NCBI GenBank assembly: GCA_039621445.1
Contig: CP154955.1
Location: 4,910,267-4,974,266 of the forward strand
Source of the DNA: Euglena gracilis
Taxonomy: Eukaryota > Euglenida > Euglenophyceae > Euglenales
Reading direction: 5' to 3'
DNA length: 64,000 nt
Shown: positions 34,521-46,600 of the stretch, piece by piece
Layout: every line of letters starts with the position of its first letter
Position numbering within the stretch: position 1 is the first letter of the stretch
Notes under the pieces: model-generated
What the model saw: only the letters and a program-made list of their open reading frames with translations
What the model was told of the DNA's origin: nothing
Database searches by the model: none
Program-made: the position numbers and the translations under genes

Positions 34521-35168
34521 TTGCTTTTGTGGTCATTTTGGGACATCACGCAAGGTGCAGGTATTGAACAAGATGCATTGATTGCTGATTCTGGACAAGA
34601 TGCTGTGGTTGCAGATGTTGTGGTCGCTGGACAAGATGCAGATGCCGGACAAGATGCAAACAGTGGACAAGATGCAGATGCTGGACAAGATGCAGATGCT
34701 GGACAAGATGGAGGTGCTGGACAAGATGCAGATGTTGGACAAGATGCAGACACGGGACAAGATTCACATACTGGGCAAGATGCAGATGCTGGACAAGATG
34801 TAGATGCTGGACAAGATGCAGATGCTGGACAAGATGTAGATGCTGGACAAGGTGCAGATGCTGGACAAGATGTAGATGCTGGACAAGATGCAGATGCTGG
34901 ACAAGATGTAGATGCTGGACAAGATTCAGATGCTGGACAAGGTGCAGATGCTGGACAAAATGCAGATGCTGGACAAGATTCAGATGCTGGACAAGATGCA
35001 GATGCTGATGCTGGAGAAGATGCAGATGCTGGACAAGATGGAAAAGTTATAGATGAAGATATTGGACAAGATTCAGATGCTGGACAAGATGCAGATGCAA
35101 GACAAGATTCAGTGGATGCAGACACTGGACAAGATAGTGCAGATACTGATTTAGTATGGTGGATGTAG
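34521..35168 (+). other. 18-bp coding minisatellite, (AGQDAD)n frame
   Basis: About 27 units of GATGCAGATGCTGGACAA (34600-35110) give a 216-codon + strand frame from ATG-like codons at 34521 to TAG at 35166, repeating the hexapeptide AGQDAD. Because the unit is a multiple of three, the minus strand is open too (SCPASA repeats). The frame is preserved through nearly all substitutions, which favours a real acidic repeat protein or exon. The surroundings (TTATTTTAGG and GATGCTGGGC repeats) argue for a plain minisatellite. It would lie within gene 2 intron 3. Confidence 0.4.
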
Positions 35169-35969
35169 ATACCAGATTGGCCAAATAAATTAAGGAATTG
35201 GGGGAGATGCTTGTGGCCAAGGGTGAGTGAAATTGGGCAAAGTGGCCAAAAGTGGCCAAAAGTGGCAAGAGTTGTCAAAAGTTGTACAAGTGGGTAAATG
35301 ACCAAAAGTGGATAAAAGTGGATGAAGTGGTTGCAGATGTTATATTGGATGCTTTGGATGCAGGTATCTGAGTGGATGTAGTCACAGAGGGTACACCTCC
35401 AAGGGCTTCAAAGGTGATGCAGGGCGATGCTAGGCGATGCTGGGCCCAAGGGCATGGCTGACCAGAGGTGCTTGGCCTCCATGGGCTCGTTTTGTCTGGC
35501 AGACATTTTTGGAAATAATGGACAGTCCTTCTTGGCTGCCCCCCCCCCGTCGTTGACCAGCATGTCGTTTGTTGACACACCCCCATGTCACGGCACTTTC
35601 CTGGAACATTGGCGTGCCAAAGACAAGTGAGGGGGAGGTGAGTTTCGCTCTAATTCTGGCGAGATGAGAGATCAGTGACCCCCTCTGCACACATGTGAAC
35701 CCCCCAGCTTCGACTCTGCCATTTCGCCGAGGTGAGATTTTTGGTCAAAAATCATTTTTTCAAAAAAAATTAAGAACAGGTTTTGGGTACCCCAATTTAT
35801 TTTGGTGCTTTATTTTTCAAGTACAAAAACACAAAAACATCCAAAATTTCTGAAGCTTGTACACTTTTGGCATTATATTTCACGTTGATGCTGCCTAAAA
35901 TTGGGTAATAATTATTGTCGCCATTTTGGCCTTGTTTGCTCTTGTTTGTCTTGTTTGATTTCCTTCCAG

Positions 35970-36035
35970 CAGATCCAGCAGATGTTTGCTGTGAAAAATG
36001 CCAAAACAATTCCCTGGGACATGTGCCGGATGCAG
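35970..36035 (+). CDS. Probable gene 2, exon 4
   Basis: 22 codons, QIQQMFAVKNAKTIPWDMCR then MQ, between a pyrimidine-rich acceptor (GTTTGATTTCCTTCCAG) and a CAG/GTATTT donor. It is phase 0 on both sides, matching exon 3. Assignment to gene 2 rests on phase, strand and helical character. Further 3' exons were not found. Confidence 0.45.
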
Positions 36036-37021
36036 GTATTTCCCCACATCACTAATTCACCTCCTCGGTATATAATTTGGGGGCTGGAACGCCATAAGAG
36101 AGACCGGCGAAGCTTGGAGAGCGTGGAAGATGCTTTTTCAATCGCCGCATGGGCTGCCCAGGTGTCGATTGTACCTTTCAAAGCCCTGGGGGTAGGGCTG
36201 GCTGTATCCACTGCATGCTCTCCGAGACCGGTGAGACATCCGTTCCTGGGACAGTCCCGTCTCCCTCGGTCAACGTTCCAAGAGGGTCGCATTTGGATTT
36301 TGTGCCGTTAATCCCCCCCAAACTCTCTGCTGGGGTCAGTCCGAAGCTGAACCCAGTTCAAGCAATGCCTTTGGGCACAAAGCCATTGCAGGGAGCACCC
36401 TGAAACAAGGGTTCTTGGCGGTTGGGGTGGATTGGCCAGGGGGTGGGGGGCGCTGAGACCCCCCGGTTCACTTGGTGAAGTGAACTGCATGGGGGGGAGG
36501 GGGGAGTCCGGGGGTCCCCAACTGGATGACCCCATTGGGCTGTCCGAAGCATTTCCCAAAAATATTTGGCGCGAATTCGGCTGCATTTTTTGGGAAGGTC
36601 GCCCCCCCCCTGGGGAATGGGTGCTCTGGGCAGGCAGGGGGCACCTTCGACCCCCCCCCCCCCCCCCGGGTTAGGGTTGTGTCATATCACAGCCGCCGAA
36701 GGTGCCATGGCCTGAAAGTGTCCATTCTTAAGGGAGTTTGATTTTGGTCGTCCGTGGCCAGGACCTAAAACCTCAGGCACCCCATTTTTCAAGCCACCCC
36801 CCCCCCCCCGGGGCAGTTATAAAAAAAGAAGCCATCCAGGGTAATCAGCCGCCCTCCGCAGCATGCATTCAGCCCTGCTGGGGGGCACCCCGCCACACAA
36901 TGCAATGCCTGATCGTCTGTTGTTCGCTGATGATCCCTGGGGTGGTGGGCCTCTCGCTCCTGGCAATTGCCAATGGCCATCTCATTCTCAACCCTCACCG
37001 TGTGGATGTGGCTCTTCAAAT
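36036..37021. other. No gene assigned
   Basis: 36100-36235 is open on + (AFSIAAWAAQVSIVPF) with no recognised domain. 36900-37020 has a hydrophobic + frame (CLIVCCSLMIPGVVGLSLLA) that could be a membrane exon but has no clear edges. 36640-36670 and 36795-36815 are C/G runs. Confidence 0.35.
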
Positions 37022-37160
37022 ATGCACCGTGCAGTTTTTGCAGTTTTTTTTTTTGCAGTTTTCACATTTTGGGTTTTTTTGCAGTTTTTTTTGCAGTTTT
37101 TTGCAGATTTTTTTCTGAAAGAATTGCACACGTGCAGTTTTTTTGCAGTTTTTTTTTGAT
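37022..37160. repeat. TGCAGTTTTT repeat (family C), first block
   Basis: About ten units of TGCAGTTTTTT with variable T length, starting ATGCACCGTGCAG. The family recurs at 37893-38010, with TTGACCGGCCCGTGTGCAG and TTTCTCCCCCCC after it, and at 53245-53310 inside the transporter gene with the same tail. Confidence 0.85.
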
Positions 37161-38656
37161 CCAACCTAAGATGTTTAATTTTTGGTGCTTGTTGTTTTGG
37201 TGACAAGTCCACAATTACTCCCCAACCAAAATTGCTTCCTCACCAACCTTTGCATTGTGGGAGGTTTGAACAACGTTGAAGGTTGTGAGGGCAGTCGTCA
37301 AAGGAGTGCGCAAAAGTGATTTACAACAGGTAACCGACGTCTTCGTTCCACCCCAATACCTGATTTGCATGCTTTCTGGAAAGATATAATCAAGCAAGCC
37401 AAAACATTCCCAGACATGCATATTTTTTTGCGCATGTGCCTTGCTTTGGCCCCCTCTGATGCAGTTGTCATCTGCATTCAGTCGGCTGAGGATGATTTTG
37501 GCAGATCGTCGGCCACGTTTGAGTTCTGACGTCGTTGAGCAGCTGTTGATCTTTGCCTTGGATTCCACCCCATGGGACGAATACAATTTCGACGTGCATT
37601 TTTTCCATATTTAGAAAGGAAACTGTTTGTCATCTTTGTGGGCATGGCCGGTACAAGTTTTGGTGCAGGAAAAGTGGTGTGGCCCGGCATCCAAACACAT
37701 GACTTGCATTTCAATGCATGAAAAACCATGTGCAGTGTTCCTTTTTTTTGATTGCTTCCATTTTTGCCGTCATAAGCTCCAAAGCTGCGCAAAAAAAAAG
37801 TTAGGTGAATTGGGGTGTGCTCATGTGGTCGCAATTTACGTTGTTTTGCATATTCACATCATTTTAGCTTGTTTATTGCTAATTTTTGTTGAAGTGCAGT
37901 TTTTTTTTGCAGTTTTTTGCAGTTTTTTTTGCAGTTTTTTGCAGTTTTTTTGCAGTGCAGTTGTTGACCGGCCCGTGTGCAGTTTCTCCCCCCCCGGGCT
38001 CTTCAAAGCACACTCCAGTTGAATTTCCGGAGATAGCGGAGATAGAATGCGTACAACATTCGACCGCATTATATTTAACACAGGTAATGTCTCTGTTATG
38101 CATGCAATATACACCTCATTAATAATGATATATAATTATGTATTAATATTACGTTCACGCAATTCAAATAGAAGAGTGTAATGGTCTTAAATATGTCATC
38201 CATTGATATGAAAATGGCCTTCCCCCCTCCCCACTGGACAAAGTTCACAGTCCCACCCCACATCGGCAGCCCCTGGCGTCTCTCAACATTGATATATCGT
38301 TACTCATACCATCTGCCATTGAGCAGATGTGCTTTGTACGTTTTGGATGGAATGGTGTGGTCTGGATGTGCTTGCATACAGGCACATCACGCCACCTCGT
38401 GATCGGCTATGCTGCTTTCCACTGCGGCATTCGCATGCCTGTGCGACCAATGGCAGAAATATCTGATGGGCATGAAATGTGTCTGTATCATGATGTGTAT
38501 CATGATGGTCAAGCTAATGTGCCTCCGCCGAGAGTTATGGGAGAGTTAGTAATTCCCCCCGGGGGTCCAGCCAGCCAGCAAGCCTGCAGCCCCCCCGGAC
38601 CCCCTCCCCCCATCAATGAGCTTTAATTCCTGTCCAGCTGCCTGAAGGGACCATGC
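37161..38656. other. No gene assigned; family C second block
   Basis: 37215-37830 has overlapping minus-strand frames (HALKCKSCVWMPGHTTFPAP, LSRLNADDNCIRGGQ) that may be transposon-derived but cannot be placed. 37893-38010 is family C. 38012-38084 could be a short + strand exon (VEFPEIAEIECVQHSTALYL) between CCAG and CAG/GTAATG. 38100-38170 is AT-rich. Confidence 0.35.
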
Positions 38657-39338
38657 CATTGCTTAAGGTGTGACTGACCCCACTCCGACGAGGGGGGCTG
38701 ACTGATTTTTTCGGAGTGACTGATTGGTTTTTGGCTCCAGCCCCCCCCCCCCTTCACCATATGATGCGTCTCCCAGATTTCGAGAAGTTCCTGCACCGTT
38801 CCCGTGGCTCTCCCACAACGTTTTTGCCAACGGGGTCCATGCGAACCCAGTGCCCTCGGCAGTTGTTTATGTTAGCCACCCAGACCGAGACGGCAGTAGC
38901 CCACCTTACCACTTGCTGGGTCTCCAAGCCTGAAGTGAACCGCTTGATGTACACAGTTCACAAGTTGTCACCCAGACTCATACCACGTGTGGCCATCGGG
39001 TGGGGGGATCACCCTGATCGGTCTGTCCGGCCAATACCCGCCGACAGGGGCCAGTTTGGGTCATCTCCCCAGGAGGAGGGCCCGGAGCAAGCCGCTGCTA
39101 ACCGACTGGGGGGGGGGGTCACTTCCCACTTGCTGGTGGGGTCGGCCAGGATTGGCTGACAGTGGCCACCTGGCACCGAACAATTTTGATTTTTGGCCAA
39201 AGTCTTTTGATTTTTTGCCATTTTTGCCGCCAAAGTGACCCCCCCCCCCCAGGGGAGGTAGAAAGTGTTTGACTGATTTTTGAAAAGTGACTGACCAGTT
39301 TTTGTGGAAAGTGACCCCTCGGGGGTCGGTAAGCAATG
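38657..39338. repeat. Family F element, copy 1 (expanded)
   Basis: It starts CATTGCTTAAGGTGTGACTG and ends GGGGTCGGTAAGCAATG, with TGACTGATTGGTTTTT-type blocks just inside. It carries about 480 bp of additional sequence (38760-39240) not seen in the other copies. Confidence 0.65.
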
Positions 39339-40047
39339 CTATGAGCTGGACAACAACGGCTTTTTTTTTGCTTTCAGAGGTGCAAAACCAGGCCAAAAAT
39401 GGCCAAAACATGGGTAGACATTAGGCTGTCCAGGTTAGATTTTAGGTGGAAAAATAATTTTTATCTGCATAATTGGTTTGTATTGGTATTGTATTGGTAT
39501 TGTTACAGTGCTTGTATTGGTATTTTTCCAGTTGTGATTCTTTGGTACCCGGTTCGACCCTGGGTCAGGCCCGTGGATTCGCTTAACATCTGTGTGACCC
39601 ATCCCCCCCCCGGGGGGGGAGGGGGGTCGAGAGTGGGTGGGTGGGGTTATGGCCGCTGGACCCTTCCTTTCCTTTCAGGATGCATGAGTTTTGCCCAGCC
39701 ACTGGCCAGGCTGGATATTTTTTTTAACGTTGTTGGCCCAAATTCTTCATGCATAACTTTTCATTTTTTTTGTTGTTTCAATGAGCAAGCAGGAGAACAT
39801 ATTAAGGCCTGTGTGTGTGTGTTTCCAGTGCCTTCATTCAGGCTAGCACACCACAATCCCAAAAGCAAGCCAGCGTCAGTCAAGGAGGAAAGTTCGGTTG
39901 AACAAGTCCACATTTGCTTCCCACCCTTTCTTCCTTTGTGGTGACGGCTGCTCATCTGGAACAAAAAGAGCATCTGCCTGTGTTTGTGGGATTGATGTTG
40001 CTGAGAACAATTCCACTGAAGTGGAAGTTCTGTGGTCTCTTGTGAGT
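39339..40047. other. No gene seen
   Basis: 39480-39530 repeats TTGGTATTGTA. 39545-39575 has a B-box-like GGTTCGACCC without an A box. 39600-39640 is C/G-rich. Nothing codes. Confidence 0.4.
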
Positions 40048-40387
40048 ACACCATTGCTTAACACCTGTCCTACCCCACCCCCGGGGGGGGGGTGACTGAC
40101 CGGTTTTTTCAGAGTGATTGACTGGTTTTTTGGCCAAACCCCCCCCCCCCCCCCGGGCCCGAAAAAAGTGGCTGACCCGGCGCTGAAGGCGCCGGAATTT
40201 TTTTGGATTTTTTGAGATTTTTTTTTGGCAAAATTTTCATTGCTTTTTGAAGAGTGGCCGATCACCCCCGGGGGGGGGGGGGTAAAGCGACTGACTGGTT
40301 TTTTTTTCGGAAAAAGTGACTGACTGGTTTTTTTCATAGTTGAAAGTGACCCCCCCTCCCCCCCGGGGGTCCCCAAGCAATGGTATG
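40048..40387. mobile_element. Family F element, copy 2, 340 bp, 9-bp target duplication
   Basis: The ends are ACACCATTGCTTAAC and CCAAGCAATGGTATG. CTTGTGAGT repeats at 40039-40047 and 40388-40396. Inside, in order: C/G run, GACTGACCGGTTTTTTC, GATTGACTGGTTTTTTGGCC, a long C run, the palindrome CCGGCGCTGAAGGCGCCGG (40177-40195), then two more GACTGACTGGTTTTTT blocks. The parts match copies at 38657, 45744 and 56754. No coding. It lies about 150 bp before the first transporter exon. Confidence 0.85.
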
Positions 40388-40541
40388 CTTGTGAGTTGTG
40401 CTTGCGTCCATTTCATCCCGCTCATCCTGGACTCCTCCTCCACTTGAGTGCACCCGTTTTCCTCCCACCGCCCAGTTCCCCCGCTTCGCACAGCCTTCCC
40501 CTGGGTCCCCCTCACATTGCTTGGGCGCCCCGGGACCCCCC

Positions 40542-40620
40542 ATGTCGGGGCTGCTCAACGCCACCAGCAACGTCTCCGTCTCGACAGAGGGCGGAGAACT
40601 CAACATATGGGACGAGCCCT
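40542..40620 (+). CDS. Transporter exon 1 (probable start)
   Basis: MSGLLNATSNVSVSTEGGEL then NIWDEP plus one base. The intron begins GTACAG, with CAG at +4. Joined to 41909 it gives WDEPWKLSLDVGL in frame. The two N-x-S/T sites suit an extracellular N-terminus. The frame is open upstream to about 40398, so translation or an earlier exon could begin before this ATG. Confidence 0.6.
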
Positions 40621-43600
40621 GTACAGGGCTTGGCACGCCTGCCCTCCCCCAGCATCTTTCGTTTTTGGTTCCTGCACTTTCATCCCCTCCCTACATTTCC
40701 AACGAACCCCTGATCGGACTATAAACTTTTGGTACATTATGTTTGTTCCAACCACGGAGGAACGCTTCACGTTGTCGACCTGAATTCTGATATTAAAATG
40801 TTACATTCATATTTCGGCAACCAGTGTGAATTTAACATGATAAACAATATCAGAGTTTGGGTCGACAAGTGGTAGGTGCTGGAGGGCAGGGTTGGACACC
40901 TTGACTGTGGGGGGACCAGTTGGGGGAATCAACAAATCAGTGGAGTGATGATCAATAAAAACTTTGAAAAGGAATAAAAGTGTCCCCTCCCACTTCGGTG
41001 CCCTGGGAAATGTCAAACAAACAAAATTTTTGGATAAAATCGGAAGGATCAATGATTGCGAAATTTCAGCCGGAAGTTGCAGTGCTCCGAAGCCATACAA
41101 TTACAAGACACAGGACTTACAATCACATACAATACCAATACCATACAATTACAGGACACAGCACATCGTGTCATATGGGAACAAAATGCACCATCCATTT
41201 CATTTTGGGTGAAATGCCAATGCAAAGCAAGTGCAACTTGGGTGCCAAATTGTCCTCTTGCACGTGTGAATGGCCGAGGGGATGCTGACGCATGGTGTGC
41301 GGCACACCATGCACACTTTCCACAACGTGCGTCATTTGATGAAATTTGGCTGAAAACAATGAGAATTAACATTTTGGTTCTCTGACATAATTTAATTGTT
41401 TATCACTGACTTTTTGATATTTTTCCAGATAAATTAGATGCTGAAAGATAGTGTGAACGGTGTTCGCACGATGTGCGGCACAATGTGCACACTGTGCCAC
41501 ACGCCGTGCTCTGTGTATGTTTTTGTGTGCATGTGGTGTGGCTTTTTGGGGGGGGGGACCTGGAGTGTTCTATTCTGAAAGTATTGGTGGGTGATCTAAT
41601 TTTCTTTCCGTTTCAAATTTCATTGAAGGGGTTTCCTGTGACTGCAAAGACCAGGCATTTCTCAGCCTCTCAGATGGGGAAAATGATTGACCAACTTCTT
41701 CAAAATGGATAATCGACGCAGCATCCCCCTTTTCCAGATGTTTTGACCCAAAATGACTCTGACAATGTGGGCCGTGGGTTTCGGAGGCCGACTTTCAGGA
41801 CAAGTGGGGTCCGACCCAAACCTTGTGGGGTATGAGCAGCCCCACTGGGGTTGTCAGGGGCTCCACAAAAAAAATGTTGCAAGCCCTGATGCCGGGATGT
41901 CTGGGCGTGGAAGTTGTCACTGGACGTCGGGCTGATTGTCCTCTCAGGACTCTTTTCTGGTGTGCTTGTGTTTCCTTTCGTTCTTGCAAGGCAGGGGCAG
42001 GGAGATATTCCGGTCCGGAATAAACCGGAATAAACCGGAATAACCGGAATAAAATTGCCAGCCAATGGCTTGAAAATTCTGCAAGACACAAGGGCAATGA
42101 AGGTGAAGTTTGAGTTTCAAGATCACAAGAGCAACAAAAGAGCGCAAGCGTAGCACAATCGGCACTTGACATCAGGAGCACACCTTTATTTTGCCTGTTT
42201 CTCCCCTGGGTGAAGGCATTTTTGTTTGGATTTTATGCCCACTTGTGGGGATGCACTTAATCAATGTTTGTCCCTGAGTTCTTTTCAAAGGGACATGAAC
42301 TTGGACAATCAACGCTGATTTTTGGGGGACAGGGATCCCATTGGACAAAGCAAATCATTCTTCAATCAGGGGTAATAACACTCTTGGGCGGCCTAACTCG
42401 CACTTGAGGTTTTGATCTTTGCATTGCGCTTAAGCGCAGCGTTGCATTCTTTTTGAAACACGGCGGTGAAACCCACCCTTTTGGCCCTCTGGTTCCACGG
42501 AGACCCTCCACGGTGGCATGTGCATCATTTGCGGTTGTTGGGACCTAGGAAACAGGCCCTTTGGGTGTTGTGCGGGTGGGGGATTTTAAAAAAGGTTCAA
42601 AACCTCAGGTTTGAACGCCAGGACACATGGGTTTTCCCAAAAAAGGGCCAACACGCCATTTTGTCTCCCTCATTTTTGAAGCCTTGACTGTGTTCCCCAG
42701 ACGGTGCTACACAGGCCAGGTGACTTTTGGCCCGTTTTGTTGCTTTTTTTAGGCTCTTCGATCTGTCCGTGAAGGTTTGCCTGCTGAGGTGTCCGCTTCG
42801 ACGCAACAGCCATGCTAATTTGTTATATGTTGCTGTATATTGTATATGTTGTTATATGTCGTTAATTTGCTATATGTTATATGTTGACGCACATTTTGTT
42901 ATTATTGCGCAAGTGCGCAATGATCCCCCACATTCAGAATTACAAAAAAAAATCAAAATCATTGCCCCAAAGCGCAATGTGTTTTATTTTTTGTAATGAA
43001 AAAACTGTTGCACCATGGCGCAACTGCGCAATGGAGTTCCCTTGTTTCATTACCCGGCGCTTTGGGGTCATGCACACTGGGCCGGTGAGCCTGTGCCTGT
43101 ACACCGTAGAGTTCCAAGTCGTTGTTTTCGTCCCCTGGCCCTAGGGGGTGGGAGACACTGAGTCGGACTTGGTGGTCGAAAAGCGCGTTGACGCAATTTT
43201 ACACTTTCAAAGCCAAGTGCGAGTTGTGCAGCCTAAGACACTCGGCGGACAATTTTTGGGAAGAAAAAAGACAGCGCTGCCAGGGACCTGCCTCAAGAGA
43301 AAACGCGGAGCACCAATTTTCATCGGCTTGTTTTTCCCGAAAAGCTCGGGGTCTGTTGTGGTGTGCAGACCCGCATCACCAAGTGCGAAGTGACCACTTG
43401 GCTGGGCGGGGCATCAAGGAATGCATAATGCTAAGACTGATTGCTGCAGTGCCTTTGTTTCAACACTAGATGTATTTTTCTTTGCTCCTGACTCCCACCC
43501 AAAATAACCCCAATTGGGCAGAGCGCCGGGGAGAGGGGGGAATTTCCTGAAAAAAATAAGACCCCAAAAAATCAGACCCCCCCCCCTGAGGGTTTCAGCA

Positions 43601-46600
43601 ACGGCCCCAAAATAAAACACGGGTCTTCTTTGGAGGGAGGATTACCATCAGTTCACCACAGGATGCCCTTGCACAGGGGCAGGGAGATATTCCGGTCGGC
43701 CGAAAATTTTATTCCGGGGTTTTATTCCGTTTTATTCCGGGTTATTCCGGTTTATTCAGGAATGTATTCCGGTTTATTCCGGTCAATTTCTGTCTGAATG
43801 GATTTAGGTTTTTTTGAAGTGCAATTGGACCGAGGTGCTCACCCGGGCTTCGGAATATTGCACAACAAGCGACGTTAAGAATGAAAAAAAGGCGGACTGG
43901 ACATTGCAGACCACATCACCTTTCAGCTTGAAAAAACGTTGTAATTTTTTGAAGAAAACAAATTGGATGCTCTGGGCTGTAGGACAAAGGTCTTCAGACT
44001 TCCGGTTACTGATTCCAAGGAGAAAGCATGAGCCGTTGCCATATCAGCAGACGCCATCTTTTCGCTCAGAAAATGAGGCAGGCAGACCGATCTCCGGTGC
44101 AGAGAATAGCCCCCCCCCCCCCATTCCTCGGGTCCTCCACCAGAGGTTTTTAATGATGGGTACCTTGGGGGTCCCGACCATTGATTAATTAACACCTCCC
44201 TCCCCCCAGTGTGGTTGGGTGGGTGGACGGAGTGATGAAGATGAATTGATCACGAAACACACATATTCTCGCCGTGGAGATGCCTGACAAGTTCCCGGCC
44301 CAAACCACCACTTTTGTTTTGTGGAAACCCCACATGAAACTGGCCGAAACCCCTGGGAAAGTTTTTTCTGGCCCAGCCTTCGGCCGGAACGGACTGACCC
44401 ATGGTGCACCTTACCCCTGAGGGGAGGGTGCAGTGGCCCCCAACCCTCCACCCGCTCAAACAAACCCACTGCAAGCTGGATTTTGTGTAACGTTGGTTTG
44501 GGACATGGTCAAAAGTCATTTGAGGCTATTTTATCCTTGGGGGTTGGGGGGAGTCGATATTGGTGACCATCAGCAAAATTGTGGAAAATTTGCAGGAAAA
44601 ATGTAGAAATCCACACTAGCAGATAAATGGATTTAGAAGGTTTTCGCATTATTGAGGCAGTCCCCCCCAAAACCAAAGTCTTGGCTGCAAAGAAACAAAG
44701 CAAAAGAGACCTGCAAATGAACAAAAAAAGTTCAAGTCATATGCAATTTCCCCTGGGCTCCCCCGGGGTGTCCATTTTTCTGCCAGAGAGGATTTTACCT
44801 CAGGAATCCCCCCATTGCCGGCTTTGTCCTGAGTCCGGCGAGGGGGGTCGCCAGCTTTGTCCAAAGGGCAAAGCCTGCAGCGGTACGTTCAATAATTTCC
44901 CAGCAGTACAAAAATTATTTTTTTGAATTTTTTTTGCCGAAACTGGACCCCCCAAAAAAACTGATTTGAATTGTTCTTAAGTTGTCTGAAATGGTGAATC
45001 TGTTTTGGTTTGAAAACTCCCTGTTCCCTGGACCACACCCATTGGTCAAAATGGTCATCGATGACCTGAAATGGCCTGAAAGGATCTGAAACTGCCTAAA
45101 ATGGGCAAAAAATTTGGGCTGATTCCAGGTGGTGGGCAGCCCAAGGAGACGTTCCTCGAATTAGGGCATTTTCCCGCAAAGAATTTTTTGACCCCAAATT
45201 GACGACCCAGAAATCAGTGCCCCCAAGTCTCCCCCCAAGGTGGGTGGGTGGGTGAAAGAAACATCTGTTTCCGACTCTGCACTTGCTGCATTGTCTTTTC
45301 AGTGACCCATGCCCCATATCGCTGTATTGAATGGCTGGATTGATTCCAAGTGTACCACGCCAAGAACACAACACTGGTGGGTGTCCTTTTTTTTAGGGCC
45401 TCAATTTTTTTTGATTTTTTGATTTTGATTTTGTGGGGCTCTCAGATCCATCCGTCACGACCACTCCAAGCCCCGGCACCCCTTGATACGAGCTCTGACC
45501 AACCCCCTCCCCCTCAATATACTCTGGGTCGGATTCAAACAATGGACCCCCTTTTATGGAGCCCCCCCTGAAGACATAATTTATTTGTGCCGTCCATTTT
45601 TTCCCCTCTGAATCTTTGTGACAGAAAACTCCGGGGGTGTCGAATCTGCCCATTCTAAAATGCGAAGGTTCTCGGCTCGGCTTTGCACTGGATCGGACAT
45701 GAGGTGAGTCGGCCGATGCTTGAGGGGGGGGGAGGTGTGGACCATACCATTGCTAAAGGTGTGTTCGACCCCCCTGGGGGGGGGGACTCACTGGTTCTTT
45801 CAGAGTGACACTGGTCTTTGGCCCTGCCCCCCCTGGGGTGGGCCAGAAATTGCGAAAGTGGTCCACTCAGTGCCGAAGGCTCCGGAAAATTTTTTGGGAA
45901 ATGACCAAAATCCATTCATTTTGGCCTTTTTTTTGGGCCGCGTGGCCAGAGTGACTGACATTTTCATTTCCTATTTCTGGAGGGGAAAGTGGATTACTGG
46001 TTTTTTAAAGAGTGATTTACTGGTTTTTTAAAAAAAGATTTTGAATGACCCTCCGGGAATGGTGAGTAATTTTACAATGTGCCCCCCCCCTCCACCTGTC
46101 CAGAATTTGGGAGGTTGTGGCATCCCCCTGACTATTGGGTGGGGGTCTCCCCCCCCCCCCGTGCTACAACAACCCCCATCCTGCCGGTTCTGGTTGCCGT
46201 CGATTCGATTGGTACTCTTTGCGTGGCCCAGAAGGGGGAGGGACCAGGGCAGAACGGGAATCGGCCAAACAGCCAGGGTGGTAGGTGGGGAGGGGGGGGG
46301 GTCGATCCCCCCACCACCTCTCGTATTTGTGGGAGCACCAATTTTCGACCCCCAAAAAGTTTTTCCCGGCACCGGGTGAATTTGTTTAAAAAAAATTGCA
46401 AACATGCTGTGGTGGGTGGGGGGATCGACCACCCCCCACCAGGCCTTCCCGTGCAGCCCTGGGGGGGGGGTGGGGGGTGGGATATACTTTTCGGTGCCGA
46501 AGGCGCCGAAAACGAGTGGAGAGCACTTTTCGGGCGGGGCAGGCCGCGCCGGGGACTCCGGGACCCCCCCCCTTCCCATCGGGGGTGAAGGCGGATCTCG

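Noticed and set aside
34481-35305. 274-codon minus-strand frame (SCPASA repeats)
   Set aside because: Reverse reading of the 18-bp minisatellite; the + strand frame is equally open and better framed.
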